DNA of 64,000 nt from Aplectana chamaeleonis (Eukaryota > Nematoda > Chromadorea > Rhabditida > Cosmocercidae): the NCBI GenBank assembly GCA_029168955.1, contig JAPDOI010000287.1, positions 310,001 to 374,000 of the forward strand. Reading direction: 5' to 3'. A program made the translations under genes and the position numbers. The notes beneath the pieces are model-generated. The model did not search any database, was not told the DNA's origin, and saw only the letters and a list, made by a program, of their open reading frames with translations. Shown piece by piece: positions 24,488-35,193 of the stretch. Numbering within the stretch: position 1 is the first letter of the stretch; each line of letters opens with the position of its first letter.

Positions 24488-24757
24488 TTAGAAAATATTC
24501 CAGTCGAACAGATTGCAGGTTATGAATTGATTCGGGGAACTGGTAAGGGTATGGCAATACTTCGAAGTAGGCAAAAGTTTAGGATAGGTTCCAAATTTTC
24601 CCTGACTCGGGATTTCAACCTCTAGTCAACAATAAGGAACTGTCTCTGGATGTCTATTTTTGAGTTGCATATGCATTACCTGACAGGTGATTTCACCAAA
24701 CCTAAACTGTAAACATCCTAGCAGCGAAATGAGAACGATCCAACCAAGCTGGATCAT
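24488..24757 (-). CDS. Weak candidate two-exon gene for a small secreted protein
   Basis: The proposed exon 1 (24757-24680) starts MIQLGWIVLISLLGC, a signal-peptide-like stretch, and ends ITCQ at a good donor, CAG|gtaatg. The proposed exon 2 (24601-24488) follows an acceptor gagtcag in the same phase and runs GKFGTYPKLLPTSKYC to FDWNIF and a TAA stop. The product would be 63 residues with several cysteines. I recognise no family. The model rests only on splice signals and the hydrophobic start, and chance is a real alternative. Confidence 0.2.
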
Positions 24758-25545
24758 CAAGGCACGGAAGAAAAAACGGCGAAAACTTGAAAATATCCAA
24801 GAAACTGAGCACATAGCGGAAAACCTCTTGCTCCTGATACTTTGTAACTCTGCACTCGAAATCGCTAAAGCTGGTCGATGAAATCGCCTTCAGCTTGATG
24901 CTCAACGAAGAATTCACCTAGTCTCTCTTTGAAGAATCCGTTCGATACCAACTATGCTACTAGCATATTATTATTTGCTTGAAAATTTTTAAACAAAAAC
25001 ATAATAGCCAGGCTTGCAGAATATCCATGAAAGCCAAGTAATTTCAAAATACATATAACGCAAGCTCTTGGTCGTTTAGAAACAGATACTCGAATGTTGT
25101 GTGAATTTAGTTACCTCTGAACACAACGATTACAACGAACGGTCTGAACAGAGTAGGAAAAAGCGGTTTTGAGGTGATCAAGAGAAATTTGAATCCAATA
25201 TTCATTACTATATGGACACATTATAAAAGAACTATTCTTAATTCACATTATTGTTAACATCACACGTGGACATGTCTCCTAAACGAATATTCGTAAGTGA
25301 CTTGCCAATTATGCTCGATTGTTGAAAATCAAATAATAGAGAAAAAAATTTTCTGAACAATCCGACATTCAGAAATAAAAAAAGCCAGAATTTCGAACTC
25401 CAACTTTCAACTTACGAGCGAAATTCAAAAATCGTATATACTAGAAATATTGGGAATATAACCGGAAATCCATTCCTAAAAGATCATTTTCCGAAAATAC
25501 GGATTCGAAAACAGAATATTCTCAAAACTGAATCAAAAGGAAAAC
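24758..25545. other. AT-rich, no feature recognised
   Basis: I see no gene or clear repeat. Confidence 0.4.
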
Positions 25546-26240
25546 TGAGGCGAATCAAAAAAAAAATTCTAGCGAGCGATGCTTGATTTATGCTTCAAAA
25601 CCATAATTAATTTAAATACTTAATTTCCTGTTTGAAAATATGTATTATATTTACTCGATTCCCAGTTAAATTCAATTTGAATGTAATGTTCTACACTAGA
25701 TATAGGCCTCCGACGCTAGCTTGCATATAAATGAATAATTCGAATATCGCTTTTTACGTTTTCAAAAGATCTCGAATAGACCAATTTTTTAATATCGCCA
25801 TTTTTAAAATTCCGGATAAATAAATGAATCTCTGAAAGTTGGGCTCCGCAGAAAAGGTCAAGAATTTGGCATTGCTCTAAAATGTCGTGAAATTGTTCCA
25901 TTAGATTTGGCTATCATACTGATTTCCTGAATGTAGTGAAATTGTTGAATCAATTTGGCTGTTGTTGGTATATGCAGATTACATAATCATTAAATGTAGT
26001 GAAATTGTTGCAAACAGATTTGGCAGGAGCTCTATGAATTATCACAGTCTAATCACGCGTCAGAAGGTTCTCTGGCGAGCGAATGAAGACAAAAACAAAG
26101 ACATAATCTTCAGCCAACAATGCTGAACGAATCGTGGAAAACTGAGGCGAATGAAAAAAATTCTAGCGAGCGATGCTTGATTTGTGCTTCAAAACCATAA
26201 TTAATTTAAATACTTAATTTCCTGTTTAAAAATATGTATG
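25546..26240. repeat. ~100-bp direct repeat (25546-25650 and 26137-26240)
   Basis: Both copies contain CTGAGGCGAAT, ATTCTAGCGAGCGATGCTTG and CTTAATTTCCTGTTT in the same order and are nearly identical. They lie about 590 bp apart on either side of the left arm of a larger inverted repeat. Confidence 0.85.
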
Positions 26241-26720
26241 GACTAGAAACAAGGTTTTCGAATGTTATTCCGCCTTTTCAGTGTAGCTACCACTAAGGTA
26301 CCAGACCTCACCGATTAGATAAAAATCATGAAAACGAAATTTAACGCAGTTTATTAGCTACTTACGCTATGTCTTCGTGTCCTCAACGCTTTCACGATTC
26401 ACATTGCATGGAAACGTTTTTGCTGCTAGACTTATTCTTTTTCTTATTTGATTCAATATGCGCTCCAAGAAAAACCCCTTCTGACGCGTGATTTGACTCT
26501 GAAAATTCATAGAGCTCCTGCCAAATCTGTTTGCAACAATTTCACTACATTTAATGATTATGTAATCTGCATGTACCAACAACAGCCAAATCGATTCAAC
26601 AATTTCACTACATTTAGGAAGTCAGTTTGATAGCCAAATCTAATGGAACAATTTCACGACATTTTAGAGCAAAGCCAAATCTTTGACCTTTTCTGCGGAG
26701 CCCAACTTTCAGAAATTTCA
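25820..26720. repeat. Large inverted repeat, arms ~280 bp
   Basis: The left arm (about 25825-26095) and right arm (about 26445-26720) are inverse. TTGGGCTCCGCAGAAAAGGT meets ACCTTTTCTGCGGAGCCCAA, and GCAAACAGATTTGGCAGGAG meets CTCCTGCCAAATCTGTTTGC. A short word (TGTAGTGAAATTGTT) repeats several times inside each arm. The spacer is about 350 bp. Confidence 0.85.
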
Positions 26721-27134
26721 CAACTTTTTCCAAGGGTTCCCCTTCTACAATATCGTCGAGCTACAAAAGTCAAGTTGTTTTTTTTTCTCAAAAACATAGT
26801 AGTAGAAATGAAGAAACAACCGCTCCGCTGCTAAGACTGCAAGATAATAGTTGCAACGCGGCTTCCTACAAATAAGATACAAGGCATATACTTTTTGAAT
26901 TTAAAAGTCGAAAAAATGAAGAAATGAGTTTTGAAATGACCCAATTTTACAGGGTCCTAGACCGCTGGGGACCCACCATTCAAGACAGAAATGAAATGAG
27001 TCATCGATTGGTAAGGCTAACAGTCGAAGTATTTCTATAGAGCTCTATCTATTGTTAGCGCAGTATCAGGCATCTTTTATCAGAGTTTTTCAGCATTTCT
27101 ATGAGTAAATCTTGGGTGGCCCCATTCCGTCTAG

Positions 27135-27977
27135 CTCTACCAATTCGAGACTTGATGCCTAAGCAAAACAGACTTGATGCTTATGTACAAGTCGGCATGA
27201 AGTCTTAATTTGCGGCGTTAAATTCACTTTATTGGTGAATTTGCCGGTAAAATAGGTGAGAATGAGGTGAATATCCCGTGAAAATAGTGCGAACTGGCAG
27301 CGAGAGAGGGTCCAAATTACCTTGAAAATGAGGTGAAATTACCTCGAAAAATGGGTAAGTTCACCTCGAAAATTTCACGAACTTGAAGGTCCACAGCGCA
27401 AGAAGCCCCGCCTTGTCCGCAACACGGGCGTAATCTTCATCGAGGTCTGCGGTGAGGAGCCACCCTCTGCGAGCTGCGGCGTAACTTGCCCCCCTCCCCG
27501 CCGTGAGGATACCCACTCTATACTCCCAGCAGCCAAAATTATGCTGGCCTCCGGAGAGTGACCCGAAGTCACCTTTCAGGGCCAGCATCAGAATGCCGAA
27601 TGAGGACTCTAGTGAGATGAGGCGACTTTTATACCGGCTGTGCTCATGGTAAACACATCGAGACTCTATCAATCGTTTTATCATGTTTTCGCTAGGATGT
27701 TTTCACTTGTGTAGAAATTTCTGAGATGCCAGCAACGGCGGTAATTTCACCCTTTGCGCTGATTAATATCCAGCCGCTCAACAACTGATATGCATTAACA
27801 TGTTAGAGCTGGCGGCATTTTCACTCTTTGCTCTGACTGATATCCGACCGCTCAGCAAATTCACCCTTTGCGCGGATAAGCTTTGATGAAGGCGTTAAAG
27901 GTGAATTTGATGTCTAATGATAACAGAGCGTGATAAAGGCCGCTTTCCCCGAAGCATCAAGTCTCGAATTGGCAGAG
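27135..27977. mobile_element. 843-bp TIR element, TAG-flanked, proven by empty site
   Basis: The ends CTCTACCAATTCGAGACTTG and (inverse) CTCTGCCAATTCGAGACTTG are flanked by TAG (27132-27134, 27978-27980). The paralogous unit reads straight across at about 31284 (CACGTCTAGGATAG), showing the pre-insertion state. The interior repeats GTGAATTTG and ACCTCGAAAA-type words. No transposase frame is recognisable. Confidence 0.85.
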
Positions 27978-28498
27978 TAGGATAGCTCCAGGGTCAGCCG
28001 CTCTAGCCAAACTTCACCGGCTAATGCTGATGTGGCTCGTCTGGGCCGGCCCGTATGTCTGATTCGGAACAAGAACGATAGTTAAGTGCGCTAGAAGAGG
28101 ACTACCGTGATCTTAGGAATGGTGCTATTCGGCTCTCGCAAAAGAAATTTGATGATATCCAAGTGATCAAGGGTAAAGTATAAAAGAAAAGAAGAGCGGT
28201 GTGTCTTGATTCACACACAGTCCTTCTCCAGAGGTCAGCAGTTGAGAATCTGCCTGGACCTGGACTACAAAGCAGGAAAACGGCACTACCGGTGGGGAAG
28301 ATGTAGCGAATTCGGAGTCAGAACTTTTAGAGCCAACTCGAGTGATATTAAGGTAGCTATGTTCTGGCGCACTTAACTATCGTTCTTGCTGATTCGGAGG
28401 CATGGCTTGCATACGGTGTCCTGAACATTAAACTGAGGTCATGCGCACGTCCCTTGATGTCCTGCACACTCCTACTAATATCCAGCACACATTCCATG

Positions 28499-29656
28499 CA
28501 GGGATGTGCGTAATAGAAATTTTGTAATTCGTTAGTCGTTAGTCGTTCAACCGGCCAAAACCCTCGGTAGTCGTTAGTCGTTAGTCGTTAAAAATCTAGG
28601 CTTTGAAAACAAGCACAGTTGAGGCAAAAAAGTCCTCATGAATAGAAAAAAGGAAGACATGAAGAGATGTATGTTTTCCAAAACATTCATAGCCATTAAA
28701 GACACAAATCACTCCTTGGTAGAGAACCTAGTTCAAACTGCAAACGTGCACATAATTATACATAATTAAAAATATGCACGAAAGCCTAATACTCGAGAGA
28801 GTGTGTTTATCGAATTTTGTCCTTTTTCAATAAAAAAAAAGGGAAACGGAGAAATTCTTGAACTCTGCTCTTTTTCCAGTGCAAAATTTGCCATTCTGCG
28901 ATATATGATGATATTAGAGATTTTCTCCATGGTGACAACACGGAGAACTGCACTGTTTCTGCACTAATTGTTCTCTTCCCAGCGTCGCGCGTTGAGTGCG
29001 CGCGTGGTTCCAAGCTTCCTCACATAATAGGAAAAGGTCGGAAGAAATTAGCACCCAAGTGAAAATTTTACCCCTAAGAGGTCCCAGCCCCACTTTATAG
29101 AAACCCTATACCTCGAATTTATGACTGAAAATCGGAGGACGGCACCTTTAACAATCTAATCACCGGATTCAGCTACCGTCGTTGGGCAGTTGTGGCCTGC
29201 AGGCACAGCTCCATATTATCACCTCTGATAGTGTCCTCTGCGAAAATCTCCGCTGGAGCCGGACAGTGCCGGAACCGGTTCAGTCAGCCTACCATAAAGT
29301 CGCGCGAGTCGCATAAACGCCGCGCCTAACCTTGCGCAACGTTCGGTGGGGTCATAATGTGGGGGTTCCATGGAAAACTGCCTCCGGAACTGCCAAGCAG
29401 TGTCAGTAGAAATAATGAATACTGGAGGCTATGGTTATTTTTTACCATTCACCTAGAACAACCAACAGGGCAATATGTATTAATCCTGGCGTAAGCCTTG
29501 GGTTGGAGCGCGATTTGAATGACTATTGGTTTTCTAACGAATTTTGGGATTGCTTACGAAAATTTTTTTAATTTCGTTAGTCGTTAATCGTAACACCCAA
29601 AGAGCCCGTTAGTCGTTAAATTCGTTAGTCGTTAGTCGTAATTACGCACATCCCTG
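28499..29656. mobile_element. hAT-type non-autonomous transposon
   Basis: The ends are CAGGGATGTGCGTAAT and the exact inverse ATTACGCACATCCCTG, flanked by a perfect 8-bp duplication ATTCCATG (28491-28498, 29657-29664). Subterminal clusters of CGTTAGTCGTTAGTCGTT occur at both ends, as expected for transposase-binding sites. At 1158 bp it has no hAT transposase domain; the best minus frame (29013-28807) is 68 codons with no motif. It splits a unit of the 42-bp minisatellite. Confidence 0.92.
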
Positions 29657-30355
29657 ATTCCATGACGTGCTGCTCATCCTTACAGTGTTCCTGCACACGT
29701 TTCGTGATGTCCTGCACTTTCCTACTAAGGCCCTGCACACATTCCATGACGTCCTGCACACCCCTACTGGGTTCCTGCACAGGTCCCATGATGTGCTGCA
29801 CACTTCTACTGAGGTCCTGTACACATTCCATGACGTCCTGCACATCCACACTAAGGTCCTGCACATCCACACTAAGGTCCTGCACACATTCCATGAAGTC
29901 CTGCTCATCCCTACTGGGGTCCTGCACAAGTTCCTTGATGTCCTGCACACTCCTACTGAGGTCTTGCACACATTCTGCGACGTCCTGCACGCCCCTACTG
30001 AGATCCTGTACAAGTTCCTTAATGTCCTGCACACTCCTACTGAGGTCCTGCACACATTCTACGACCTCCTGCACACCCTTACTGGGGTCCTGCTTAAGTT
30101 CTTTGATGTCCTGCACACCCCAACTGGGGTCCTGGACAGGTCCCATGATGTCCCGCACACTCACACTAAGGTCCTGCACACATTCTACGGCGTCCTGCAC
30201 ACCCCTACTAGGGTCCTGCACAGGTCCCATGATGTCCTGCACACCCCTACTAAGGTCCTGCACACGTTCCATGAGGTCCTGCACACCCTTACTGAGGTCC
30301 TGCTGTAGTTCAATGACGTCCTGCATACTCCTACTGCAGTCTCGCATAGTCAACC
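29657..30355. repeat. 42-bp minisatellite, locus 2
   Basis: About 16 imperfect units related to locus 1; a first fragment lies at 28430-28498, left of the hAT insertion. On the minus strand the array is open with a 14-residue period (VQDLSRGVQDIMEC and variants), continuous with non-repeat MRTINKKASKGVLKFRLTMR at 30355-30420. Plus frames are also open, so openness alone does not show coding. Confidence 0.95.
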
Positions 30356-30962
30356 GAAACTTCAGCACACCCTTCGATGCCTTCTTATTGATGGTGCGCA
30401 TGTAACGATTACGCGCTGCGCTCAAGAACATCCCTCCCGCACAGCGTCCTCTTCCGAGCCGGACGTTTGAAATACACCACCCTAGAGAGCAAGGTGTTTA
30501 TATGGTGTCTAAGAAAACAATGACTGATAACCAAAAACCCCATCATTTTCATAAACTAATCTTGAGAGGCCGGTTTCCGAGTTTGAACCGCCCGCTAGGG
30601 GCCCAGAAGTCATTATGGTGAGTTCTGCCAATTATTTTCGGCATTCCCGTGGCCGATTACCTCCAGTCACAAATTTTCAAGCGATTTGGTCCACGCCTTC
30701 CAAAAAAATGGTTTTCGACGGACGGAGGTGGAGGCGGAGGCGGTGGTGGAGAACGTTTTTGCGTACTTTGAGAGGTCATAACTTTAGAAAGCGGGGACCA
30801 GTTAGGATGAAAAGTTGCACACATATGTAACTTCTTGCAGCGCATCGAATGGTGTACAGCTCATACCTCTGGTGACGGTATGAATAGGTGATCTCATTGT
30901 AGGGCATCCGCGCGGGAAGAGATCAAAGCCAAATCCTGGTGCGCGCTTCGCGCGCACCACAA

Positions 30963-31252
30963 TTTTTCTGAGACTAGCCATTAATCCATCTGTAACACTT
31001 TGTTTTCGTGATGTTCATTAAATAGCGGAATGTCTAGTACCCTTAATGAAAGCATCACTGGGATAGAGAGGACAACATTTGTTCACCTTATTTCTATCCT
31101 ATGAGGCAACCAACAATTCAACAGTGTAGGTTGATAATTAGTTTTTTATCATTTTCATGCCGGAGACCATTTGTGACGTGTTTTGACTGCGAGGTTCTGC
31201 ACAAATTATACGACGCTCCGCAAATCTCTACTGAGGTCCTGCACATGTCCCA
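30963..31252. other. Spacer between paralogous units with minisatellite remnant
   Basis: 31192-31250 is a degenerate piece of the 42-bp minisatellite (GAGGTTCTGCACAA, TACTGAGGTCCTGCACATG) directly before copy 2. No gene. Confidence 0.7.
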
Positions 31253-31383
31253 GTAAATCTTGGGTGGCCCCACCACGTCTAGGATAGACCCAGGGACAGC
31301 GGCTCTAGCCAAACTTCACCGGTTCATGCTGATGTGGCTCGTCTGCGCCGGCCCAAATGTCTGATTCGGAACAAGAACGATAG

Positions 31384-31807
31384 TTAAAGGCATCGTACGC
31401 ACAGAAAACCGTATATTATTTTTTCATGTTTTTGCGTAGCTTGGCCCCTCTAGTGAACGAAATTGTTGAAGGGGCCCACGAAAAACCTTCATTTCTAAAG
31501 AAAAGTCAATCGGAACACATTGTAAATACGAATTTGAATTTCGCGCCAAAATCATTTTCGGAGTTTTTCTGCATGTGGAGTCCGTGCCGTAACTATTTTT
31601 CCTGTTGTCTTACGGTCGCACCAACATTCTAGGAAAAAGTGCTAGATGACTGGTGACAATTGGTGGCGGATATTAATCTTTGACGCCTTCCAACCTCATC
31701 GTCCAACGTTTTTGACGCGCCAAATTTTACCAGTGTGGTCTACCGGGCTCAATCATGAAATTGAGCCTGAAAAATGGAAATTGATTTCCAGCGCGAGCGA
31801 TAGTTAA
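31384..31807. mobile_element. TTAA MITE (AGGCATCG family), copy 2
   Basis: TTAA flanks at 31384-31387 and 31804-31807. Copy 1 of the host unit reads CGATAGTTAAGTGCG uninterrupted at 28077-28090, which proves a single TTAA target was duplicated. The right end is eroded (GCGAGCGATAG instead of CGATGCCT). Confidence 0.88.
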
Positions 31808-32159
31808 GTGCGCCAGAAGAGGACTACCCTAATCTTAGGAATGATGTTATTCGGCTCTTGTAAACAAATTTGATGATACCCAATTGATCAATGATAAAGT
31901 ATAAAAGAAGTGAAGAGCAGTGTGTCTTGATACACACACAGTCCTTCTCCAGAGTTCAGCAGTTGAGGATCTGCCTGGACTACAAAGCAGAAAAACAACA
32001 CCACCGGTAGTGAAGATGTAGCGAATTCGGAGTCAGAACTTAGAAAATTTTAGAGCCAACTCGAGTGAGATTACGATAGCCTTGTTCTGGCGCACTTACC
32101 TATCGCTCTTGTTGATTCGGAGGCATGACTTGCATACGGTGTCCTGGACATTAAACGAA

Positions 32160-32612
32160 GGTCCTGCGCACGTCCTTTGATGTTCTGCACACTCCTACTA
32201 AGATCCTGCACACATTCTACGACGTCCTGCACACCCCTTTTGGGGTCCTGCAGAAGTTCCTTGATGTCCTGCACACTCCTACTTAGGTCCTGCACACATT
32301 ATACGACGTCCTGCACACCCCTACTGGGATGCTGCACAGGTCCCATGATGTCCTGCACACTCCTACTGAGGTCCTGCACACCCCTACTGGGGTCCTGCAC
32401 ACGTCCCATGATGTCCTCCAGCCCACTCCTACTACGGTCCTGCACACGTTACATGATGTCCTGCATACTCCTACTGAGGTCCTGCACAGGTCCCATGATG
32501 TCCTGCACACTCCTACTGAGGTCCTGCACAGGTCCCATGATGTCCTGCATACTCCTACTGAGGCCCTGTATACATTCTACGGCGTCCTGCACACCCCTAC
32601 TGCAGTCTCGCA
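32160..32612. repeat. 42-bp minisatellite, locus 3
   Basis: About 10 units inside copy 2 of the duplicated unit, with the same minus-strand 14-residue period and the same non-repeat extension (32620-32690) as locus 2. Fewer units than locus 2 shows array length has changed since duplication. Confidence 0.95.
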
Positions 32613-33596
32613 TAGTCAACCGAAACTTCAGCACACCCTTCGATGCCTTCTTATTGATGGTGCGCATGTAACGATTACGCGCTGCGCTCAAGAATATCCC
32701 TCCCGCACAGCGTCCTCTTCCGAGCCGGACGTTTAAAATACACCACCCTAGAGAGCAAGGTGTTTATATGGTGTCTAAGAAAACAATGACTGATAACCAA
32801 AAACCCCATCATTTTCATAAACTAATCTTGAGAGGCCGGTTTCCGAGTTTGAACCGCCCGCTAGGGGCCCAGAAGTCATTATGCTGAGTTCTGCCAATTA
32901 TTTTCGGCATTCCCGTGGCCGATTACCTCCAGTCACAAATTTTCGAGCGATTTGGTCCACGCCTTCCAAAAAAATGGTTTTCGACGGACGGAGGTGGAGG
33001 CGGAGGCGGTGGAGGAGAACGTTTTTGCGTACTTTGAGAGGTCATAACTTTAGAAAGCGGGGACCAGTTGGGATGAAAAGTTGCACAAATATGTAGTTTC
33101 TTGCAGCGCATCGAATGGTGTACAGCTCATACCTCTGGTGACGGTATGAATAGGTGATCTCATTGTAGGGCATCCGCGCGGGAAGAGATCAAAGCCAAAT
33201 CTTGGTGCGCGCTTCGCGCGCACCACAATTCGAATAGAGCCATCCGAAAATCCTGGACGAATGAATGCACTATGATAGTTTCTCAAAAAAGCCGAAAAAA
33301 CGGGATGAATGTTCGGAAAACATATTTGAATAATCGAACAAATATTGAAATCGCCGAATATTTCATAAATACAATTACACGATATTCACTAGCTGAATTC
33401 AGGTCTGATGCCCTGAAACTGGTCAAATTTTCAAGAAACCGAATACTTCGGCTTGCCATACATGCAATAAATAGAGGAATTTAAATTCCCAAACGCACCA
33501 ACTATGCAGATGCACCACTTATTAGAATAAATTGAATTTTGTATTTTCAAACAAATCGAATTTTCAAATACTAGAACACTGAAGTTAATTGAATAC

Positions 33597-33712
33597 CTCC
33601 TTGATTTCATCCCAAGCATGATATACTGATTAGTGAGGCTGTCCACTACCTCATCAACATGAAAAATTGGATTAGTTCTGCACTTATTCTTTAAAGGCTC
33701 CAGCACTGCCAT
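33597..33712 (-). CDS. Weak candidate exon
   Basis: The minus frame reads MAVLEPLKNKCRTNPIF, then HVDEVVDSLTNQYIMLGMKS, up to AAGGAG|gtattc, a usable donor. An acceptor (atggcag) lies within the first codons. Residue composition looks protein-like, but I recognise no family and no partner exon. A chance frame is possible. Confidence 0.22.
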
Positions 33713-33756
33713 ATGGAACGAGCAAGTTCAATACTTCATTACAGCACATTCCAGAA

Positions 33757-34237
33757 TAAAGGCAGCAGACACGCTCGAAAACGTTGTTGAGATAACTACG
33801 TTTCTGAAGTACCATGGCTCCTAGTAGACTGTTCACGCCATTGGAAGCGTCAAAATTGAGTCAAAACTACTAAATTTCAGCAATGCAAATCGAAAAATTT
33901 CTGCAACCCCGCCCCAAAATACAAACTCGTCCAGATTGATAGTACTAATACGGTCACTTTGGCTGATTTTTGATCCTTCCAACGAGCTTAACGTTCCCGT
34001 ACAGGCTGTAAGAATAAATCGGCTTCTTTATCTCAACCGTTGTGTTGCTAGTATTCACTTTTTCAACCGCGCGCTGAGTAACTCGTCCACTTTCACCCGA
34101 TAACAAAATAACCGTTACTCCTCTATTTTTACAGAGTTTCCGTTCGTTTTTTCGTCAGATCCCAATACAACCAGCTCCAAACCTTTGATTTATGTCATAA
34201 AAACGATACCATTTTTGAGCGTGTCTGCTGCCTTTAA
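33757..34237. mobile_element. TTAA MITE, GCAGCAGACACGCTC type, complete copy
   Basis: GGCAGCAGACACGCTCGAAA at the left is inverse to TTGAGCGTGTCTGCTGCC at the right. The right TTAA is intact (34234-34237), the left is mutated to ATAA. Truncated relatives lie at 7608, 13669 and 54690. Confidence 0.82.
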
Positions 34238-34909
34238 AGGTGGGAAACGGAAAGCCCACCAGGTTGACGAATATGTAAGTTCTCTTCTGTCAACTAGTCG
34301 CAAGTCTTAAATGAGTCATAGGAAGAAAACTATTGGAAGAATGCAAATGTTCGTACATGACGCATTGAAACGCAGAAAACGGATTATTTTGAGCGATGAC
34401 GATCAGAGTTCCGTGCAACATCGAAATTGTGCGGGGGGAACACCCCACAGATTGCATTGAAAAGGGGAAATGGGTAGAAAAACGTGCATATCAAAGTGTG
34501 ACAAACAAACAGCGGCCACTAACAGCCGGATGATCTGGCTAAATGCCAGAAATTCGCAACAGCCACAAGGCAGGGAAAAATCCTTCGCTGCTATGTGTGA
34601 GTTTGCTATTGTCAGCAATTAATGACGGCGAACAGTGCGCTTAACAAAGGGATTCATTTCTCGCTTTCCACGCATAGTAAACAAGGTATAAGAGACAAAC
34701 AGGGGAGAGAAGGAGGGAGGAAGGGATGGGGCGAATGCATGCGTGGCAATTGCATAGTGCGCCCCCACACATTGGAAAGAGAGCGCTCGAACGAGGGAGG
34801 CGGCGGCGGCCGGCGGCAGCATCAGGGGGTCTCCCCTTTTCCCCATCCCGCGACCAACCCGGATTCGAGCCGCGGCTCACACAAACGGATGCGAGTCCAT
34901 CTGAGCAAA
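34238..34909. other. No feature recognised
   Basis: No supported gene. GATTCGAG near 34860 resembles a tRNA B box, but no tRNA fold or A box was found. Confidence 0.35.
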
Positions 34910-35082
34910 AGTGCGAATCTGATCGCCTCCTGTCGTGTTATGAGAATGCCGACCGCCCGTCGACGTCTTCTGACTCACTCCAATCATCGTCAGACAACAA
35001 TCTGACGTCGTGTGGCGATATGACACATCATCGCCAGCCCACAGCTCACCACCAATCTGCACTAACATCTTCTCCATTATAG
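34910..35082 (+). CDS. Weak candidate C-terminal exon, Ser-rich
   Basis: After an acceptor-like gcaaaag the plus frame reads CESDRLLSCYENADRPSTSS, DSLQSSSDNNLTSCG and on to HHQSALTSSPL and a TAG stop. Codon composition looks coding. A competing minus frame (35098-34877, MEKMLVQIGGELWAGDDVS) covers the same bases and could be the real one. No family recognised. Confidence 0.2.
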
Positions 35083-35193
35083 CCTTTCTTTGCAGCAACG
35101 CTCTTCCTCATTCTCACAGTTGAGAAGGGCAACTAATTAGTTTGGAATGAGAATAATAACGATGACATTTGCCCAGAATCCGTATAGGATATA

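Larger units (their letters stand above)
27103..30962. repeat. Paralogous unit copy 1, with minisatellite and two insertions
   Basis: The shared sequence begins TAAATCTTGGGTGGCCCCA and ends in a hairpin (GGTGCGCGC TTC GCGCGCACC) followed by ACAATT. Matching copy 2 lies at 31253-33230. This copy is enlarged by an 843-bp TIR element (27135-27977) and a hAT-type element (28499-29656). The internal 42-bp minisatellite and the 650-bp right flank (30330-30962) are common to both. The frames at 30615-30845 are conserved between copies merely because the DNA is. Confidence 0.85.
31253..33230. repeat. Paralogous unit copy 2, with minisatellite
   Basis: It matches copy 1 from TAAATCTTGGGTGGCCCCA to the terminal hairpin and ACAATT. 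It lacks the two insertions of copy 1 but carries a TTAA MITE (31384-31807). The right flank 32600-33230 is nearly identical to 30330-30962. Confidence 0.85.

Noticed and set aside
29662..30405. Plus-strand 213-247 codon frames across minisatellite locus 2
   Set aside because: Same cause as at locus 1. The minus frame is at most a hypothesis and is listed only as a finding.
30615..30845. Arg-rich plus frame and Pro-rich minus frame, both conserved at 32881-33111
   Set aside because: Conservation is explained by the recent duplication of the whole unit; the two frames oppose each other over a GGAGGCGG simple tract.
34855..34885. Possible tRNA (CCGGATTCGAGCCGCGG)
   Set aside because: Only a B-box-like word is present; no cloverleaf could be drawn.
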